This document shows positions 1 to 12,273 of a stretch of 64,000 nucleotides of DNA, piece by piece. Source of the stretch: Nymphaea colorata (Eukaryota; Streptophyta; Magnoliopsida; Nymphaeales; Nymphaeaceae); the NCBI RefSeq assembly GCF_008831285.2, contig NC_045139.1:11690704-11754703 (forward strand). Direction: 5' to 3'. Below the pieces are notes generated by a model. It ran no database searches. It saw only the letters and a list, made by a program, of their open reading frames with translations, and was not told where the DNA came from. Numbering within the stretch: position 1 is the first letter of the stretch; each line of letters starts with the position of its first letter. Both the position numbers and the translations under genes were made by a program.

Positions 1-620
1 TTAGACTAATTAAATCATTTAAATTGGGATCCTATTCAAAAAATCATATAGAAGCCTACAACAAATCCCAAGATCCAAGTTTAGATCCGAAGCCCATCCC
101 TAGACCCAAAACGGAGCCCTAAATCCAAATCTAGATCCAAATACTAGCCGTAGATCCAAAATAGATCCCTACATTCAAACCACGTACAAAATGGATTCAC
201 ATCCAATCAAATTCTAAAACTAGAGCCATAAAAAAAATTTAGATCTAGACCGAGATCCAAATCTCAATTCTGGACTCATTTGATCCCAATTTGTACCTTC
301 ATATCAATTCGGACCCGATCCAAACCCAAGATTCAAAGTCTAGATCCATATCCTTGTTCGGCTCCAAATTCTTGATCTAGATCCAAATTTGGATTCAATT
401 CCATGTTTTTGCCTTAATCCAGATCTAAATTTGAGATTCAAAACGAAATATTTGTTTTAGATGAAAATTCGAGATCCAAATCATAATGTATTATTTTTTA
501 TCCATTTTGAGCTTTTGCTACAAATCCAGCTCCAAATCTGAGAGTTAAATCCATTTTCAGATCCTAATACAAGCCACAGATCATCCGTAGTCTAAGTATC
601 AAGACATTATGATCATTTTC
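1..620. repeat. degenerate GATCCAAAT-type repeats
   Basis: The first 600 bases consist largely of irregular variants of a short unit such as 'tagatccaaat' or 'gatccaaatct', with spacing of roughly 10 to 30 bases. No long open frame is present and the copies are too diverged for a clear period. It looks like an old satellite-like or LTR-internal repeat. No coding signal is seen here. Confidence 0.5.
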
Positions 621-699
621 CAAATACAAATAGTTTCTAATTCTATAAGATTTCCAAAATACCCTTTTTTAAAAAAAATATCATTGAATGCCCTTTCGT

Positions 700-1620
700 T
701 TTAAAAAATAACCTTACCTTCTTTCCAAAAAAATACCAAAAATACCCTTTGTGGTGCCCACAGCCAATGTGGAAGACTCACCAAGACTGGTCTGGCCAAT
801 CCAGGCCTGCAGCAGGCCTGGCGTGGCAAGGCTAAGCCTGCAACAAGCTTGGTGCGGCACGGCTGGGCCTGCAGCCGGCCGACAAAGGCCAAAATAGGCT
901 TGTGGCTGGCCAGCTCGGCTTGTCTAGGCCTGGCAGCAGGGCAAGCTTAGGCTGGGCGAGCCTTGGGTGGGCAAGCTGCCCCCTGGCACAGTCAACCCCT
1001 CCGTCAACATATTTTTGGATAAATTTGAGCTTCGTAGTGTTTTTAAGCTATTTTAAGCCAATAATGACCAATTAATGGCTAATTTTATTTTGGAAAAAGA
1101 CCAGGGAGTTTTCTTCCTCTATAAATACCTCCTCGTTTCTCTCATTTAGGGGGGGAATCCATCATCTTTTCAAGCCTTTGAATCCTCTCTCTTCTTATAG
1201 ATTCCTTCTTCTTTCTCTTCTTCTTGTTCAATTTTTTTTTTTTTTTTGTTCTCCTATTGCTGAACTCCTAGCCTTTATTTCCAACACGAGGATATCTTAG
1301 AGGAGCTTGTGATGGACTCTTGGAGAGCATCTTCAACCCATTCATGCCACTATTAAAGAGTTCTCTTTGCCCTAAAGAGCTAAGGAGTCACCTCTACATC
1401 AAATCCTTTTTTTAAATTATTTATAACTTTTCTTTCTACCATTTTCTTGTCTCTTTTTTCTTCATAACAAACCGAAGAAGGTCTATAGTCTCTCTGGAGC
1501 TAAGGATTCTCCTTGAAGTTCCGAAGGGCATGACCAGTGCAAACATTTTCCTCAAAATCATTTTTCCTCTCTTTTTAACAAGTTTTTATCATTAGCTTCT
1601 TCATTTCTTTTAGCTTGTTT
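700..1620 (+). other. GC-rich patch followed by a TATA box (possible LTR/promoter relic)
   Basis: Positions about 780 to 985 are unusually GC-rich and built from variants of 'ggcctgcagc' and 'ggctgggc'. About 130 bases downstream is a clear TATA motif in 'cctctataaatacctcc' (about 1118). It is followed by a pyrimidine-rich stretch typical of plant LTR promoter and leader regions. There is no partner LTR, primer site or long frame in the window, so the LTR reading is inference. A second GC-rich patch of similar flavour lies at about 10,700 to 10,900. Confidence 0.3.
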
Positions 1621-1870
1621 ATCTCTTTTATACTTGTTTTTTTGTCATTTTAACTTTCTCTCTTTCATTTTAACTTTTTTTTTTCTCTTATTCTTTGCTC
1701 TTCACATTTTCATTTTAATGTTTATTTCTTTCATTCTTAACTTTCCTCTATTTATTCCTCTTCTCATTTCTCTCTCATTTAATTTTTTTCTTTCAAATAT
1801 TTTTTTTTCATATTTTATCATTATTTATCTCTATGTATTCTTCTTTTTTATATTTTTCTTAATCATTTTT
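1540..1870. repeat. pyrimidine-rich low-complexity tract
   Basis: This is a long T/C-dominated stretch ('ctctcttt', 'tttcattttaac' and variants). Its 98-codon open frame is only the hydrophobic translation of low-complexity DNA and is not called as a gene. Confidence 0.6.
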
Positions 1871-1929
1871 TCTAGCCTTTCATTGGCCCACCTACATTTT
1901 CAATACACCCTTGAGCGACTCGTTGTATG

Positions 1930-4640
1930 AAATCTGGTATTATATGAAATCTTACCACTATTAATTTGTCTCAAATTTTTCTTTTCCATTGCCCCATAGA
2001 TGTATGTTATTGTAGGAATGGTTTACTTTTTACTATGCATATAGAATTTATGTAATCATGCATACACAATCACTTACGGCAATCACAAATGCTCACAAGC
2101 ACATCTCTAAGAAACTTAAATAAGACAATTTCAAGCCCTAATGAGGTGATAATTAAATTAAGGCAAAATCTTGAAACTTAGTTAAGATTCAGGAGAAACA
2201 CCCGTACAAATTATAATATTTCCTTGTTTTAAATGTCAAATCTTTACACATTTCAACATGTTATTTTGATATTTATTATATCTCAAAATCTCTCTCTTTG
2301 GCCCTATGATGAACAGGAACTATGGTCATCGTCCATCTATGTTGATATCTTATTTTCAAATAAAACTTGAAAAACTTATTTTTACAAAGCATGACAAGTT
2401 GAGGCCATGTTTTGCAAAATAAGTAATTTACAAGTATATTCCTAATCATATTTCCTCAAACAAGTTGAAAATCTCGATTTTTGAAACTATATTCAAATAT
2501 AAGTTATATTTAGTTGCATTCTAGTGACAATATTTGAAGAACTCAAGTGATCTTACAAGTGTCTCTTCTAAAAAATTTGTTTCTTATACTATTTGGCTAT
2601 TCTTACAATTCAATCTCAAGTTTCTAAAGTTACTAATTATTAAGGGTTTGTTAACCTTAAGACCATAGTTCTAGACCTGAGGGCACTTTTTTCTAAAATC
2701 AAATCATATTTAATCATTTCAAAATTTGTCTCAATATATTTTATTTAGACTTGAGCACACATTCATATAGGATAACATTTCGAACATTGAAATATGCAAA
2801 GCAAGAGGCTAGTTCTTGGTTGGGTTACCCTCTATGAAGGCGTTGAGAATGGCCAGACTTTGTATCGACGGACAAGTCTCATTCTCTCTCATTTTAAAAC
2901 AAAACCTCATTTTTCTGAAGCACTCGAAGAGCAAAATAATTTTTGGAGATGCAAATATGGAGTTGCTTAATTTAAAATTTATTAGTAATGCCTTTTTAAC
3001 TAGAAAATTCTGGTTTTGGTTCTACTTAAAGCATAAAAAACCTCAGCAAATCGATAAGGAAACAGAGGGCAAACAAGTCGAACGACTCCATAAGCAACAG
3101 TTAAGATAGACGACAGAACACCCTAAATATGACATATCAAATTTATCGCAAAAAATAAAAAAAAGACCTAGTTGCCCAAGCTGGCTACAATGACGACAAG
3201 ACAAGGCAGCCAGCTGCGATGTAACTCTTGAACATCCCTCCACCAGAAATTAAAGTAACGTATTAATCATTTTTTCCAAAAAACAGGGCATGAATATGGA
3301 TGAGGATGGTTGTTACTTCATGCCTTGATAATTACTTAAGTTGTGCTAATCCGAAAAGTCTGTATATAAGAGTATTGTTTAGAACTAGACAGGTTAGGAT
3401 GGAGAGTTGAATCAAAGAAAGGGGACATAATGGATGGAGACAACAGAAAGAATAAGAGCAAATAGGTAGGGAAGGGTGTAAGAAATGATAGGATAGAAGT
3501 GAACCGACCTACACAGGGGAGACGAAGTCAGGATCAAGTATTCGAGAGATACTGGGAAAGGAGATCCACTTGTTGTGAACAAGGTAAATTGATTTTCACA
3601 TGTAGCTAAACTAGAAAAAATGACGGAAATTTCCATTGTTCCTACTAATGAAAAAGTAACGAAGTAATAGAGAATAGAAAAATTGGTCTTTCTTCTAAGT
3701 GTATACTTCTCCAAGTCTACATCTATTTTCCACACACATCAAGCAAATTCAATGTCTACAGGTTGAAGGGATGCACAAAAAAGGTCCAATGCTATAAGGA
3801 AGCCCAAATGTGGATGAAACAGGCACAACAATCACAAGTACATGAATTAGAAGCCCTAATCCCAAATGGAACACAAAAACCCCAAATCTGTTGCAAGAAA
3901 TAACATTAAGGGGATAAATCTTGAATGCAAACAAATAAAACGCAATAACATGAAGGGGATAGAGAAAGCATCCCGACCTTGTTTCTGATTGACGGCCTCT
4001 ACCACCTGGCAGAGAAGGTAGAAGGTGAAGATTCCTTGTTAGAAAGAGATGATCAAGGGTGTCAAAATCTTCAGCGATAATGAACTTTGCACAACTGCTT
4101 GGGTTTCTTGACTGACAAGTGAAAATTGAAACTTCTGTTTATTGATGGAGCAGGAGTGTTGGGCGAACAAGAACAAACGGAGGCACAGCTGATGCAGAGA
4201 AGTTCAAGTACCAGGAATGTTGGGCGAATCGACGTCGTAGGTCAAAGGTTGAAGGAAAAGAACGAACGCGCAAATGGGTTATGGTTCACATGTAAAATGA
4301 TTTGGTTGTGGCAGTTGTTCAAGCAGTGCCACAGGCCTGTCACTGGTGCTACAAACAACCTAGCGACAAGATAAAGGGTCTCCTTGGCACTTCAAAGGCA
4401 AAAACAACCTCTTTGATAAACTCTGGCATCGGTTAACTCTGTGCCAAAATGAGTACCAGCACTACCTCCCCTCATGCCAGTGATAAACATAACTACTAGG
4501 GCTAACCCTATAGTGCCCAAGCTAAACCCTAAAATAGTGACAGTGATGACCGTAAGTGGCGTAGTGATAAGAGATGACATGGAGCCCTCAAGAAGCATGA
4601 GATCGATTCTTTTATGCTTTAAATGGGAAAGCTAATATTT
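1930..4640. other. intergenic, no gene recognised
   Basis: The stretch is AT-rich with only short frames (97 codons or fewer on plus, 107 or fewer on minus). Their translations show no recognisable domain. No tRNA, LTR pair or clear tandem repeat was seen. Confidence 0.5.
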
Positions 4641-4652
4641 GGTGAAAAATTG

Positions 4653-4865
4653 GATGGTGACTCTAACTATCCAAAGTCACCCAACTCATTTATGAATACC
4701 ATATGATCCATCAAGATAGACAGATGAAAAAAGGTGATGAGCATTTTTGTCATCTAATATTTGTTCATATTTTTTATCCTTATTTCTCTCCTAAGCATCC
4801 ATTACGATGGATCAGATGGCCGCATGAGTGAGCTTGGTGATTTTGGATAGCCAGAGCCACCATTC
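4653..4865. mobile_element. foldback MITE with about 60-bp inverted arms
   Basis: The left arm at 4653-4714 (starts 'gatggtgactctaactatcc') is an imperfect inverted copy of the right arm at 4802-4865 (ends 'ggatagccagagccaccatt'). Both arms carry the 'gatccatc' motif at their inner ends. About 85 AT-rich bases separate the arms. The termini and target duplication are not resolved. A related inverted structure lies at 32,449-32,637. The structure is seen directly; assignment to a superfamily is not possible. Confidence 0.6.
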
Positions 4866-6005
4866 ACTCACTCAATGTTTGGTAAAATATTTACAATTTA
4901 AGTTACACAGGTGCACATCAACATTAAATACATTCAATAAACATTTGTTCATTTTTTGTGGTGCATTTTGTTGAGAAACATGTAGAAGCATGCTGAGGAA
5001 GTGGCATCAACGAATGCTAATCTTAGTGTTTCAATTGGTCCATAGCTTTCAAGATTTCTAGTATATATTTCAATCTTTTTTAGAGTGTAACAGGAATTCC
5101 GAAAAATGCTGACTTTACATGGGTCTTTATATTCAGCCCAAATTAACACACCCAATGACGTGACGCTTGGAGAAACTCCTAGCTATGTTAATCATGCATT
5201 TTAAGTCACTTTGATATAGTGAGAAACTCAAGTCATTAATTTAAGTTAAGTTTCTTATTGTGTACCACACTCTTTTGTTTACTTTATTCCTACTTTCTCA
5301 ATCACTTTTTTGTCTGTCACTTTGATAGGTGTGGTTTCTATAATTAAGGGTTACACCCATTTATTTTTTATCTTATCTCATTTACAGTGTGATCTCATAT
5401 CATTCTTATTTGTTCCATTTGGCTTCTACCAATTTCACTTGTGTTTCTTTCCCCTTTATGTATGGCCTCACAACAAATTCTAATCCTAATTATAATTAGT
5501 AATTTGTATATATTCACTCCTCTTCCACCACTTCTAATATCTGTTTAGAACATGCATAGCCACAAAAGGGGAAGAGTTCATAGAAGTTTGGTAGTTCTGG
5601 GAATTGAGCAAGATGGTGTTGAATGTTATACTATAAGATGCCCTCCATGTTCCAAAATCAAAGAAACCTGTTTTTATCTAATCTCATATGCCAATATTAG
5701 TAAACCTCATATTGATATTACCTCTACTAATTTATTGCCAAAAAAAATATTAGGATATGTACATCAAAATTCAACCTGCCCACTCCCAAAATAGGGACAT
5801 ATATTACGGTACGAAGAGTTGCAAGAGGGGGTTCCCTATTACTGATCCATGGGCCTGATCCTTATATCTAGAAGCATTTGGTTTTGTTAAGATAACTTCA
5901 TTTTGAAGGAGCCTTTGAATCATCAAAACACCTCAATGAGTGGTGATAAATATATTGAAAATGCCAAGCTCTTTAGCAACCTAGCGATAATAGTTTGATT
6001 AGTCT

Positions 6006-6023
6006 TATACACACACATACACA

Positions 6024-6054
<31 letters not shown>

Positions 6055-6060
6055 GTATAC
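6006..6060. repeat. compound (TA)(CA)n(CG)n alternating tract
   Basis: These are 55 consecutive bases of strict pyrimidine-purine alternation: TATA, then a CA run with one TA, then about eight CG steps, ending in TATAC. It is a dinucleotide microsatellite and a sequence type known to favour left-handed DNA. Confidence 0.95.
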
Positions 6061-6429
6061 TCAACTCATTATCCAGATCTAAGTAGCTAGATATCAATTT
6101 AACACCAAGAAGTGATGTTTGTTTTACCTTGGCATCCATGTCTAACTTGAGATATTGTTCGTTGTGGTAATTCAATGCTCAACAAGTTAATTGAGTAGCA
6201 TGAACTGAATTACCATTTCTTGGCAATGTTGTCTGTGTTTTGAGATGCACCAAATGACAATATGATATGTCTACTTCCAATACATGCTCAGTTTTTTATA
6301 TCTACATGTTTGTTTTGTTCATTTGTTTAGGCCAACATAGCAATAATGAAGTTCCATACCTCAAATGAGACCTTGTAATATGAAAATAGGTGTGCTTCAT
6401 CCTCACTATCCAAGCAACACAGGTTGCAC

Positions 6430-6560
6430 ATTGACACCATGTTCAACCATGGCTCATCAACTAACTTTATTGAGGAGGCTTACTTCACAACTAAAGTAAA
6501 GAGCCCGTCTAGCATGAGGAAAGTGGTTTCCAAGGCAAATGAGATTCCTCCACTCATGCT
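6430..6560 (+). pseudogene. possible retroelement aspartic-protease relic
   Basis: The frame reads 'HGSSTNFI' followed about 20 residues later by 'MRKVVSKANEI'. This spacing resembles the plant gypsy protease pattern D-x-G-S-x-x-N-F-I ... R-V-x-V-A-N-G. The catalytic aspartate would be replaced by histidine or asparagine. No RT or integrase follows, so if real it is a short scrap. It could be chance similarity. Confidence 0.3.
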
Positions 6561-7557
6561 TCTATCTTTGATTAACTCCACTATCATTCTCCTAGTAATA
6601 CCACAACTGGAATACCTAGTCCAACTATGTTGTAGTGGCACCTTCAATGAAGGTTGGAGCTCATAAATTTGGTTTACTTGTGCTAGCCAGCTAAAGGGTT
6701 TCATTGTACCTTTGGATGGTCTATCAGCATTTGGATTCACAACCTATGTGTTGTTCTTTACAGCCATCAAATGGATACAAGGAGGACACTAGCATATAGA
6801 TAGCCAAAAGTCTTACTTTGTCGCTTTCCTTGACCTGCCATGAGATCCACCCTTCAATTTGTTTAAAGGATTTGGGTCTCTCCATTCCATAGAGTTAATG
6901 GAGGAATTCACCAAGGTCCCCTGACTATGAGATTGAAAGTATTTCTTTGAAATTACAGTGCCACTGATTAACAAATACCATAGCGTGACAGGATAAATAA
7001 AACTACAAACCCATTAGTATAAACATATATTTGAATCCTTGCACCTCCTTTGGCTTCAAGTAAGCATATTTTCTCCAACTTATTCTATGAATGTGTCTGA
7101 AAACTTCCATACCCCACCCCAAAAAACAAAAAAAAAATTAAGCAAACTCTTTCTAAACTTCAAATAGTGCTGATGGTTATCAAGATTAAGCTTTGAATTG
7201 AGGTGAGAAAATATTCAAAGAAATATAATTTACCCACAAATGGTAATATCTTCTGATTACACAATGCTAACTTATACTTAGCTCTCATTAGACTTCATTG
7301 GCATCGAGCTTTCAAGTTTAATGGCTAGTGATGGGTTTCAAAAGGTTCTACTCCTTTTATTTGAGTGCAACCACGAGCAATGAGATAGGCTTTTACTTGC
7401 ACAATGTGCCATTTGCCTTAGCTTCACCTTGTAGACAAGTGTAGCACCTCCTAACATATTCATATTGGGAAAAGGCATTGAGATCTCAAGTGCTATAATG
7501 TCATAGATCAATAATTTCTTTGTCCATAGCTTTCTTAAAGTTAGAAAGGGTAAAGTG

Positions 7558-8409
7558 TAGTTGGCAAGCCCATGAATCGGGGCTCGGATCAGCTGCCAAC
7601 CAGGTCACTGGGTTAAAAAGTTGGCTCAGTGAAGTGTCTGAGTCAAGTTTTTATAATAAATGCTTAATTTAATGTTGTTTGGGTGGTTTACCAAGTTGAA
7701 ATTTGAGAAACTTCATTTTTGGTGGTTGCTAAAGAAAAATTTTGAACAATCCTTTCTAAAATTATGGCTTTCCTTTCAAGAGAGAACAAAAGAAAGCATC
7801 TTACACAACTCTCTCTTTTTTCCCTCTCATTAGGGTTTAGCATCTTATATCATCCTTCTCACCATCCTCTCTCTCTCTCTCTGTGGTTCATGTCTTCATG
7901 GTTGCAAGAAGGAAGGGCAAAAGACTGGAGTAGGATGGAATGCCATCTCTCTCTCTCTCTCTCTCTCTCTTCTTTGTTGTTCATGGTGGTAGGTTGCAAG
8001 AATGAAGGGAATTTCTCTTGGATGACTTTTGAAGCACAGGCCTTCCCGTTGGACCACCACCGGTTTTGTTCTTTGCTCGCATGAGAAGAAAGATGAATGC
8101 CTAGTTGAAGGAAACCCTCGCCCATGAACTTTCTTTTGAGTTTTAACCAACATTAAAGTTGTAAATCATTGCAAGTCAATGTTGGGTAGAAAAAAAAATT
8201 GGTAGTAGTAGCCGATGTGTTATTTTCTTTATCAAACCAAATTCAGACAATTCGGAGTTGACCCAGTGATTCCAAACGACCTGGGCAATACAAACCAATT
8301 TTTTTGAAAATCTGGTGTATACAGGTTAAACTTTGAATGTGACTTGTTTTACAACCGATTAGAGTTGACTCGGGCGATTCTGGAGTTGGATCGCCGAGTT
8401 TGCCAACTA
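7558..8409. mobile_element. candidate terminal-inverted-repeat element (no target duplication found)
   Basis: The left end 'TAGTTGGCAAGC' and the right end 'GTTTGCCAACTA' are inverted copies. Internally both flanks carry related 'tcggatcagctg' and 'gagttggatcgcc' type motifs. Flanking 8-mers do not match, so the boundaries or the interpretation may be wrong. Two CT microsatellites lie inside, at about 7868-7882 and 7950-7972, each followed by a similar 'ttcatggt...ggttgcaagaa' segment. The open frames inside are repeat-derived. Confidence 0.35.
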
Positions 8410-8530
8410 TGGTTACAACTTCTTTTATAGAGGGAGGACCAGAAGGAATGTTAGCATATATAATGGCAATGAAATTGGCATACTGTGGTTTAGACGTGAC
8501 AATACTTGACATGTTGTGGGTATTAACATG

Positions 8531-8590
8531 TCCTTCTAACTTCTCAAGATGCTGCACTGATCCTTCTAACTTCTCAAGATGCTGCACTGA
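8531..8590. repeat. perfect 30-bp tandem duplication
   Basis: The unit starting 'tccttctaacttctcaagat' at 8531 is repeated exactly at 8561, so the period is 30 bp with two copies. Because 30 is a multiple of three it leaves a 136-codon minus-strand frame open. That frame has no recognisable domain. Confidence 0.95.
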
Positions 8591-8599
8591 TCCCTTGTG

Positions 8600-9880
8600 A
8601 GACATCATGATATGGATGTGCTGGTGGGTGATTTCTACCCTCAGCTTGATCATGCAAAATGTTGATCTTGCTCATGAATAGCTTGGTCAGTGTTCATAGC
8701 TTGATCATGTGATTGTTGGACTAAATCATGGCAGCATCATCATGACTCTACAATATTTATTGTTGCTAAAAAACGATTGATTCTTTAGTGCCATTGCAAT
8801 TTTTTTATACTTACATGCATGTAGTGAACGAAAAGCTGAAAATGTCTGCATAGCTTTTTTGTATAGAGGGTAAGAGGGGTAAGATCATTGCCATCACATT
8901 GTGCCTTCATCAAACATACTATATGCCACATATATTCTTCTTCTTGGTGTGTGAAACTGGTGTCATCATTTAATTTATATTGAACTCTATACCTCAAGGA
9001 AACATAGGGTCAGAAATTGGGTTGAATTTGAATTGATTGCAAAACCAAGATGAACGAAAGCCAAAATTAGGTATGCCTAGTGTAAAACAGTACATCAAAA
9101 ACCAGTAGCATAACCTTTGGTACTCCATCCATTAGCTTTGCATAACCAAAAGTCCCACCTCATTGAAATACAAAACCTCTACTGAAACCTTTAGCTATTC
9201 GTGTACCTATTGTCTACCTTTCTATATTGCAAAATAAGTTGGCCCACTGTCAATATTGAAATCAATGATCTTTGAACATGGAGGAAACCATTGTTCTAAT
9301 CTTAGCCATCAACTTGTCAATTCCCTTCTTCCTTCCAATACTCTTTTCAGTCTTCTTTTTCAATTGTAGTTGTTCATTATAATTGTCAAATGTTCTTCAT
9401 TGATTGCCCGAGAAATACCTAATTCCTGCATGTAGAATTCCATTGGATCCCTACCCTATGTTGCTCTTGTGGGCATTGTAATTCCGACTAGTTTCTATTT
9501 TTTTCCCATAGAACAACATATGTTAGTCTTAATTAATCTATTAAACTTCAAAGTTACATGAATTAAACTTGACCATTTCCATCTTCATTCAAGTTTTTCT
9601 TACAAATCAAAGCTACGCACTAACAATATCTCTTTCACATGTGCCCTTCTAATCGACACTTGACATGTATAGCAGACCATATGGATGACCTATCTACTAT
9701 CAACATCCTTACCATGTTGTTGGAGTTTAATTCTTGCTTTTGCCCAACCATAACCTCCATAGACAACTGGAAATACTAATTTCCAACATGTACTTATCCA
9801 TTACTTTATCTTGCACTTGAAATTCTGACATAATCCTCAATCATGAAATGCCCTTTCTATTAAAATATTTCAAACCACAT
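8600..9880. other. intergenic, nothing recognised
   Basis: AT-rich DNA with no frame above about 70 codons and no recognisable protein, RNA or repeat structure. Confidence 0.5.
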
Positions 9881-9884
9881 TTCT

Positions 9885-10136
9885 TCAAACTCCAATAGCT
9901 ACATTACACTGAATCAATGCATGAAAATTGGATTTTTCAGCTAGACCACACAAGGTGCACCTATTTGCCATATGTATACCCATTCTAATAGTACAATCTG
10001 AAGTGGGAAGCTTGTTGGGTCTGGCTATGAACACATACCAACAAGCTCTTTGATTTGGCCTCTCCATCATCTTCTTTGAGTCCATGGAAAGTAGACATCC
10101 CCTGCCTTTATCTTCTTCACTACATTTGAACTCCAA
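9885..10136 (-). pseudogene. LINE reverse-transcriptase C-terminal zinc-finger fragment
   Basis: The minus-strand frame contains 'RPNKLPTSDCTIRMGI' followed by 'NRCTLCGLAEKSNFHALIQC'. This matches the pattern of the zf-RVT region at the C-terminus of plant L1-type LINE ORF2: basic-Leu-Pro-Thr, then C-x2-C, then H-x3-C with hydrophobic spacing. Endonuclease and RT core are not recognisable nearby, so this is a truncated relic. The domain pattern is visible; the LINE assignment rests on family knowledge. Confidence 0.6.
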
Positions 10137-10916
10137 ATTATCTGTACTAGCGTTCTAACCAAATTGATTAAACAATGGATAAAGTTGACATCAAGACTCA
10201 GGCCATTTCCCACTAGGTATTTCTTTTTTGTGTTCACTATGTTAAACTTAAATCTGTGTAAACTCTACCATACTCTATTGTATTCAGCCCTTTGATTAAT
10301 TCCTATAATGGTTTAGGAACATTAGAATTGTAAGTCCCAACTCTATAATGTTTTGATGTATGCATTAATATGAGGTCTTTGGGTCGGCCATTTTATGGTA
10401 AGATCATTGATGTACTTCAAATTTTGTCACTATTCCCCTCATTTGATTGAAAACTCTAGTTGTCTTGTCAAATGGTGGTGCGACCTATCCCTAAGATTCC
10501 TAGTTGCACTCGGCGTCAATCTGAATTATGTACAATATGTCCCACTGACAATCCTCAAAGCAAATGTCTCTTAAGTTGCACCTCCCAGTATCTAATTCCC
10601 ATAACAATGCAAGCTCTCCATATGGGTGTGTGCATTCAACACGTTCAAACCATGCAATAATGAAGTAGGTAGAGAAATAGGAGATGAGAGCACCTTGGAC
10701 CGTGGGTCCTAGGCTGTCACGACTGAGCAAGGCTCTAAGCTTGGCAATCATGATCCGAGCTTAAGGGCAGTCCCTTGGGTGAACCTCAAACTGGGTCATG
10801 ATTCCATTTGTCTCTTCGGCTATGGGTCCACCTATGGTCAACTTGGCCTTGTTGTGTGGCTAGGCTTGGCATGGAGTGCTGGCCTGGGCTAGGCCCAAGA
10901 ATATCAATCATGGGCC

Positions 10917-12273
10917 ATGTGGTGTGCCACTGATACACGGCTTGTTGCTCGTGGTTTCTTACAAGAGGAAGGCATCAATTACTTGGAAACATTCAGCCCA
11001 ACAGTAAAACCCACTACTATTAGGGTTTTACTTCCCTTAGTCGTGCAATATGGGTGGTCACTTCGACAACTTGATTTTGACAATGTCTTTCTTAATGGCT
11101 ATCTTGATGAATATGTCTATATAACTCAACCAGAAGGGTTTGAAGATCAACAACATCTTGCTTATGTATGCAAACTGGAAAAAGTCATTTATAGCCTCAA
11201 ACAAGCTCCCCGAGCTTGGTACCATTGGCTCAGTTGTCATCTTCAACAACTTGGTTTCTTCATCTCACAATCTGATGTGTTTATCTATTCCAAAGGCAAT
11301 GACAAACTTTTGTCTATGTTGATGATATAATCATTACTGGGTCATCCCCATCTTTGGCTGATTGGGTTATTCGTCAACTACATGATACATTTTTAGTGAA
11401 AGATCTTGGACTCCTATCCTATTTTCTTGGGATCAAAGTCACACAGATAGCTCAATCGTTGTATCTATGTCAACAATATTATATCAAAAGTATCGTCAAA
11501 CAAGCTAATATGGCCATGGCAATGCCTATTGTTTCACCGATGAGTACTAATAAAGGCTATGAGTCATCTCAGACACCCTTTGATAATTCTTCACTCTATC
11601 GAAGTGTGGTGGGGGCATTACAATACACCACCCTCAATCGACCAGACATAGCATTTGCTGTCAACCGAACTTGCCAATTCATGCACTCTCCTACAATGAA
11701 TCATTGGGTAATGGTTAAACGAATTCTGCGATATTTGAGTGGAACCAGTCAATATGCATTACACCTCAAAACATCGTCAGCATTGCAACTATGGGCCTTT
11801 GAAGATGCCGATTGGGCAGGAGGTCCAGAAAATAGAAAATCTACAAGTGGTTTCGTTGTATTCTTAGGAGACAATATCATATCTTGGGCATCTAGAAAAC
11901 AAAGAGCTGTAGCTTGATCCAGCACTGAAGCTGAATACAAATCCTTGGCACGTGTTGCTGCAGAACTTCTTTGGTAAAAATCACTTCTTAAAGAATTGAG
12001 AATAAATTTCTCATCTTCGCCCATTCTTTGGTGTGATAACATTGGAGCATTATATCTCGCAGCTAATCTAGTTTTTCATGCTCGAACTAAACATGTGGAA
12101 GTGGGTTTTTACTTTGTTCAAGATCACGTCAATCAAGGAAATATTCAAGTTAGATTCATACGATCTGCTGAACAATTGGCTGATGGAATGACAAAAGCTC
12201 TCAGCACTAGTTCGTTCAACATGTTTCGTGACAAGCTTAACGTGGTTGAACCAATGTTCAGCTTGAGGGAGCA
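10917..12273 (+). pseudogene. Ty1-copia pol relic: reverse transcriptase and RNase H
   Basis: RT starts at 'TRLVARGFLQEEGINY' and runs through 'LKQAPRAWY'. A frameshift near 11,310 moves the reading frame just before the catalytic 'YVDDIIITG', which is intact in the new frame. The following frame (11,354-11,917) carries 'VKDLGLLSYFLGI' and the RNase H start 'DADWAGGPENRKSTSG'. A stop separates 'SRKQRAVA' from 'SSTEAEYK', and another stop follows 'AAELLW'. RNase H then continues ('LWCDNIGALYLAANLVFH...RTKHVEV', 'EQLADGMTKAL') to the purine-rich 'gcttgagggagca' just before the LTR. Gag, protease and integrase are missing upstream. The element is dead and 5'-truncated, with the best-preserved part at its 3' end. 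Confidence 0.9.

Noticed and set aside
1634-1930. 98-codon hydrophobic open frame
   Set aside because: It is the translation of a T/C low-complexity tract (Phe/Leu/Ile/Ser only), with no start context and no recognisable family.
8243-8653. 136-codon minus-strand frame with an internal repeat of 'GSVQHLEKLE'
   Set aside because: The repeat is the 30-bp DNA duplication, which preserves frame by chance. The rest matches no domain and part overlaps a repeat end.
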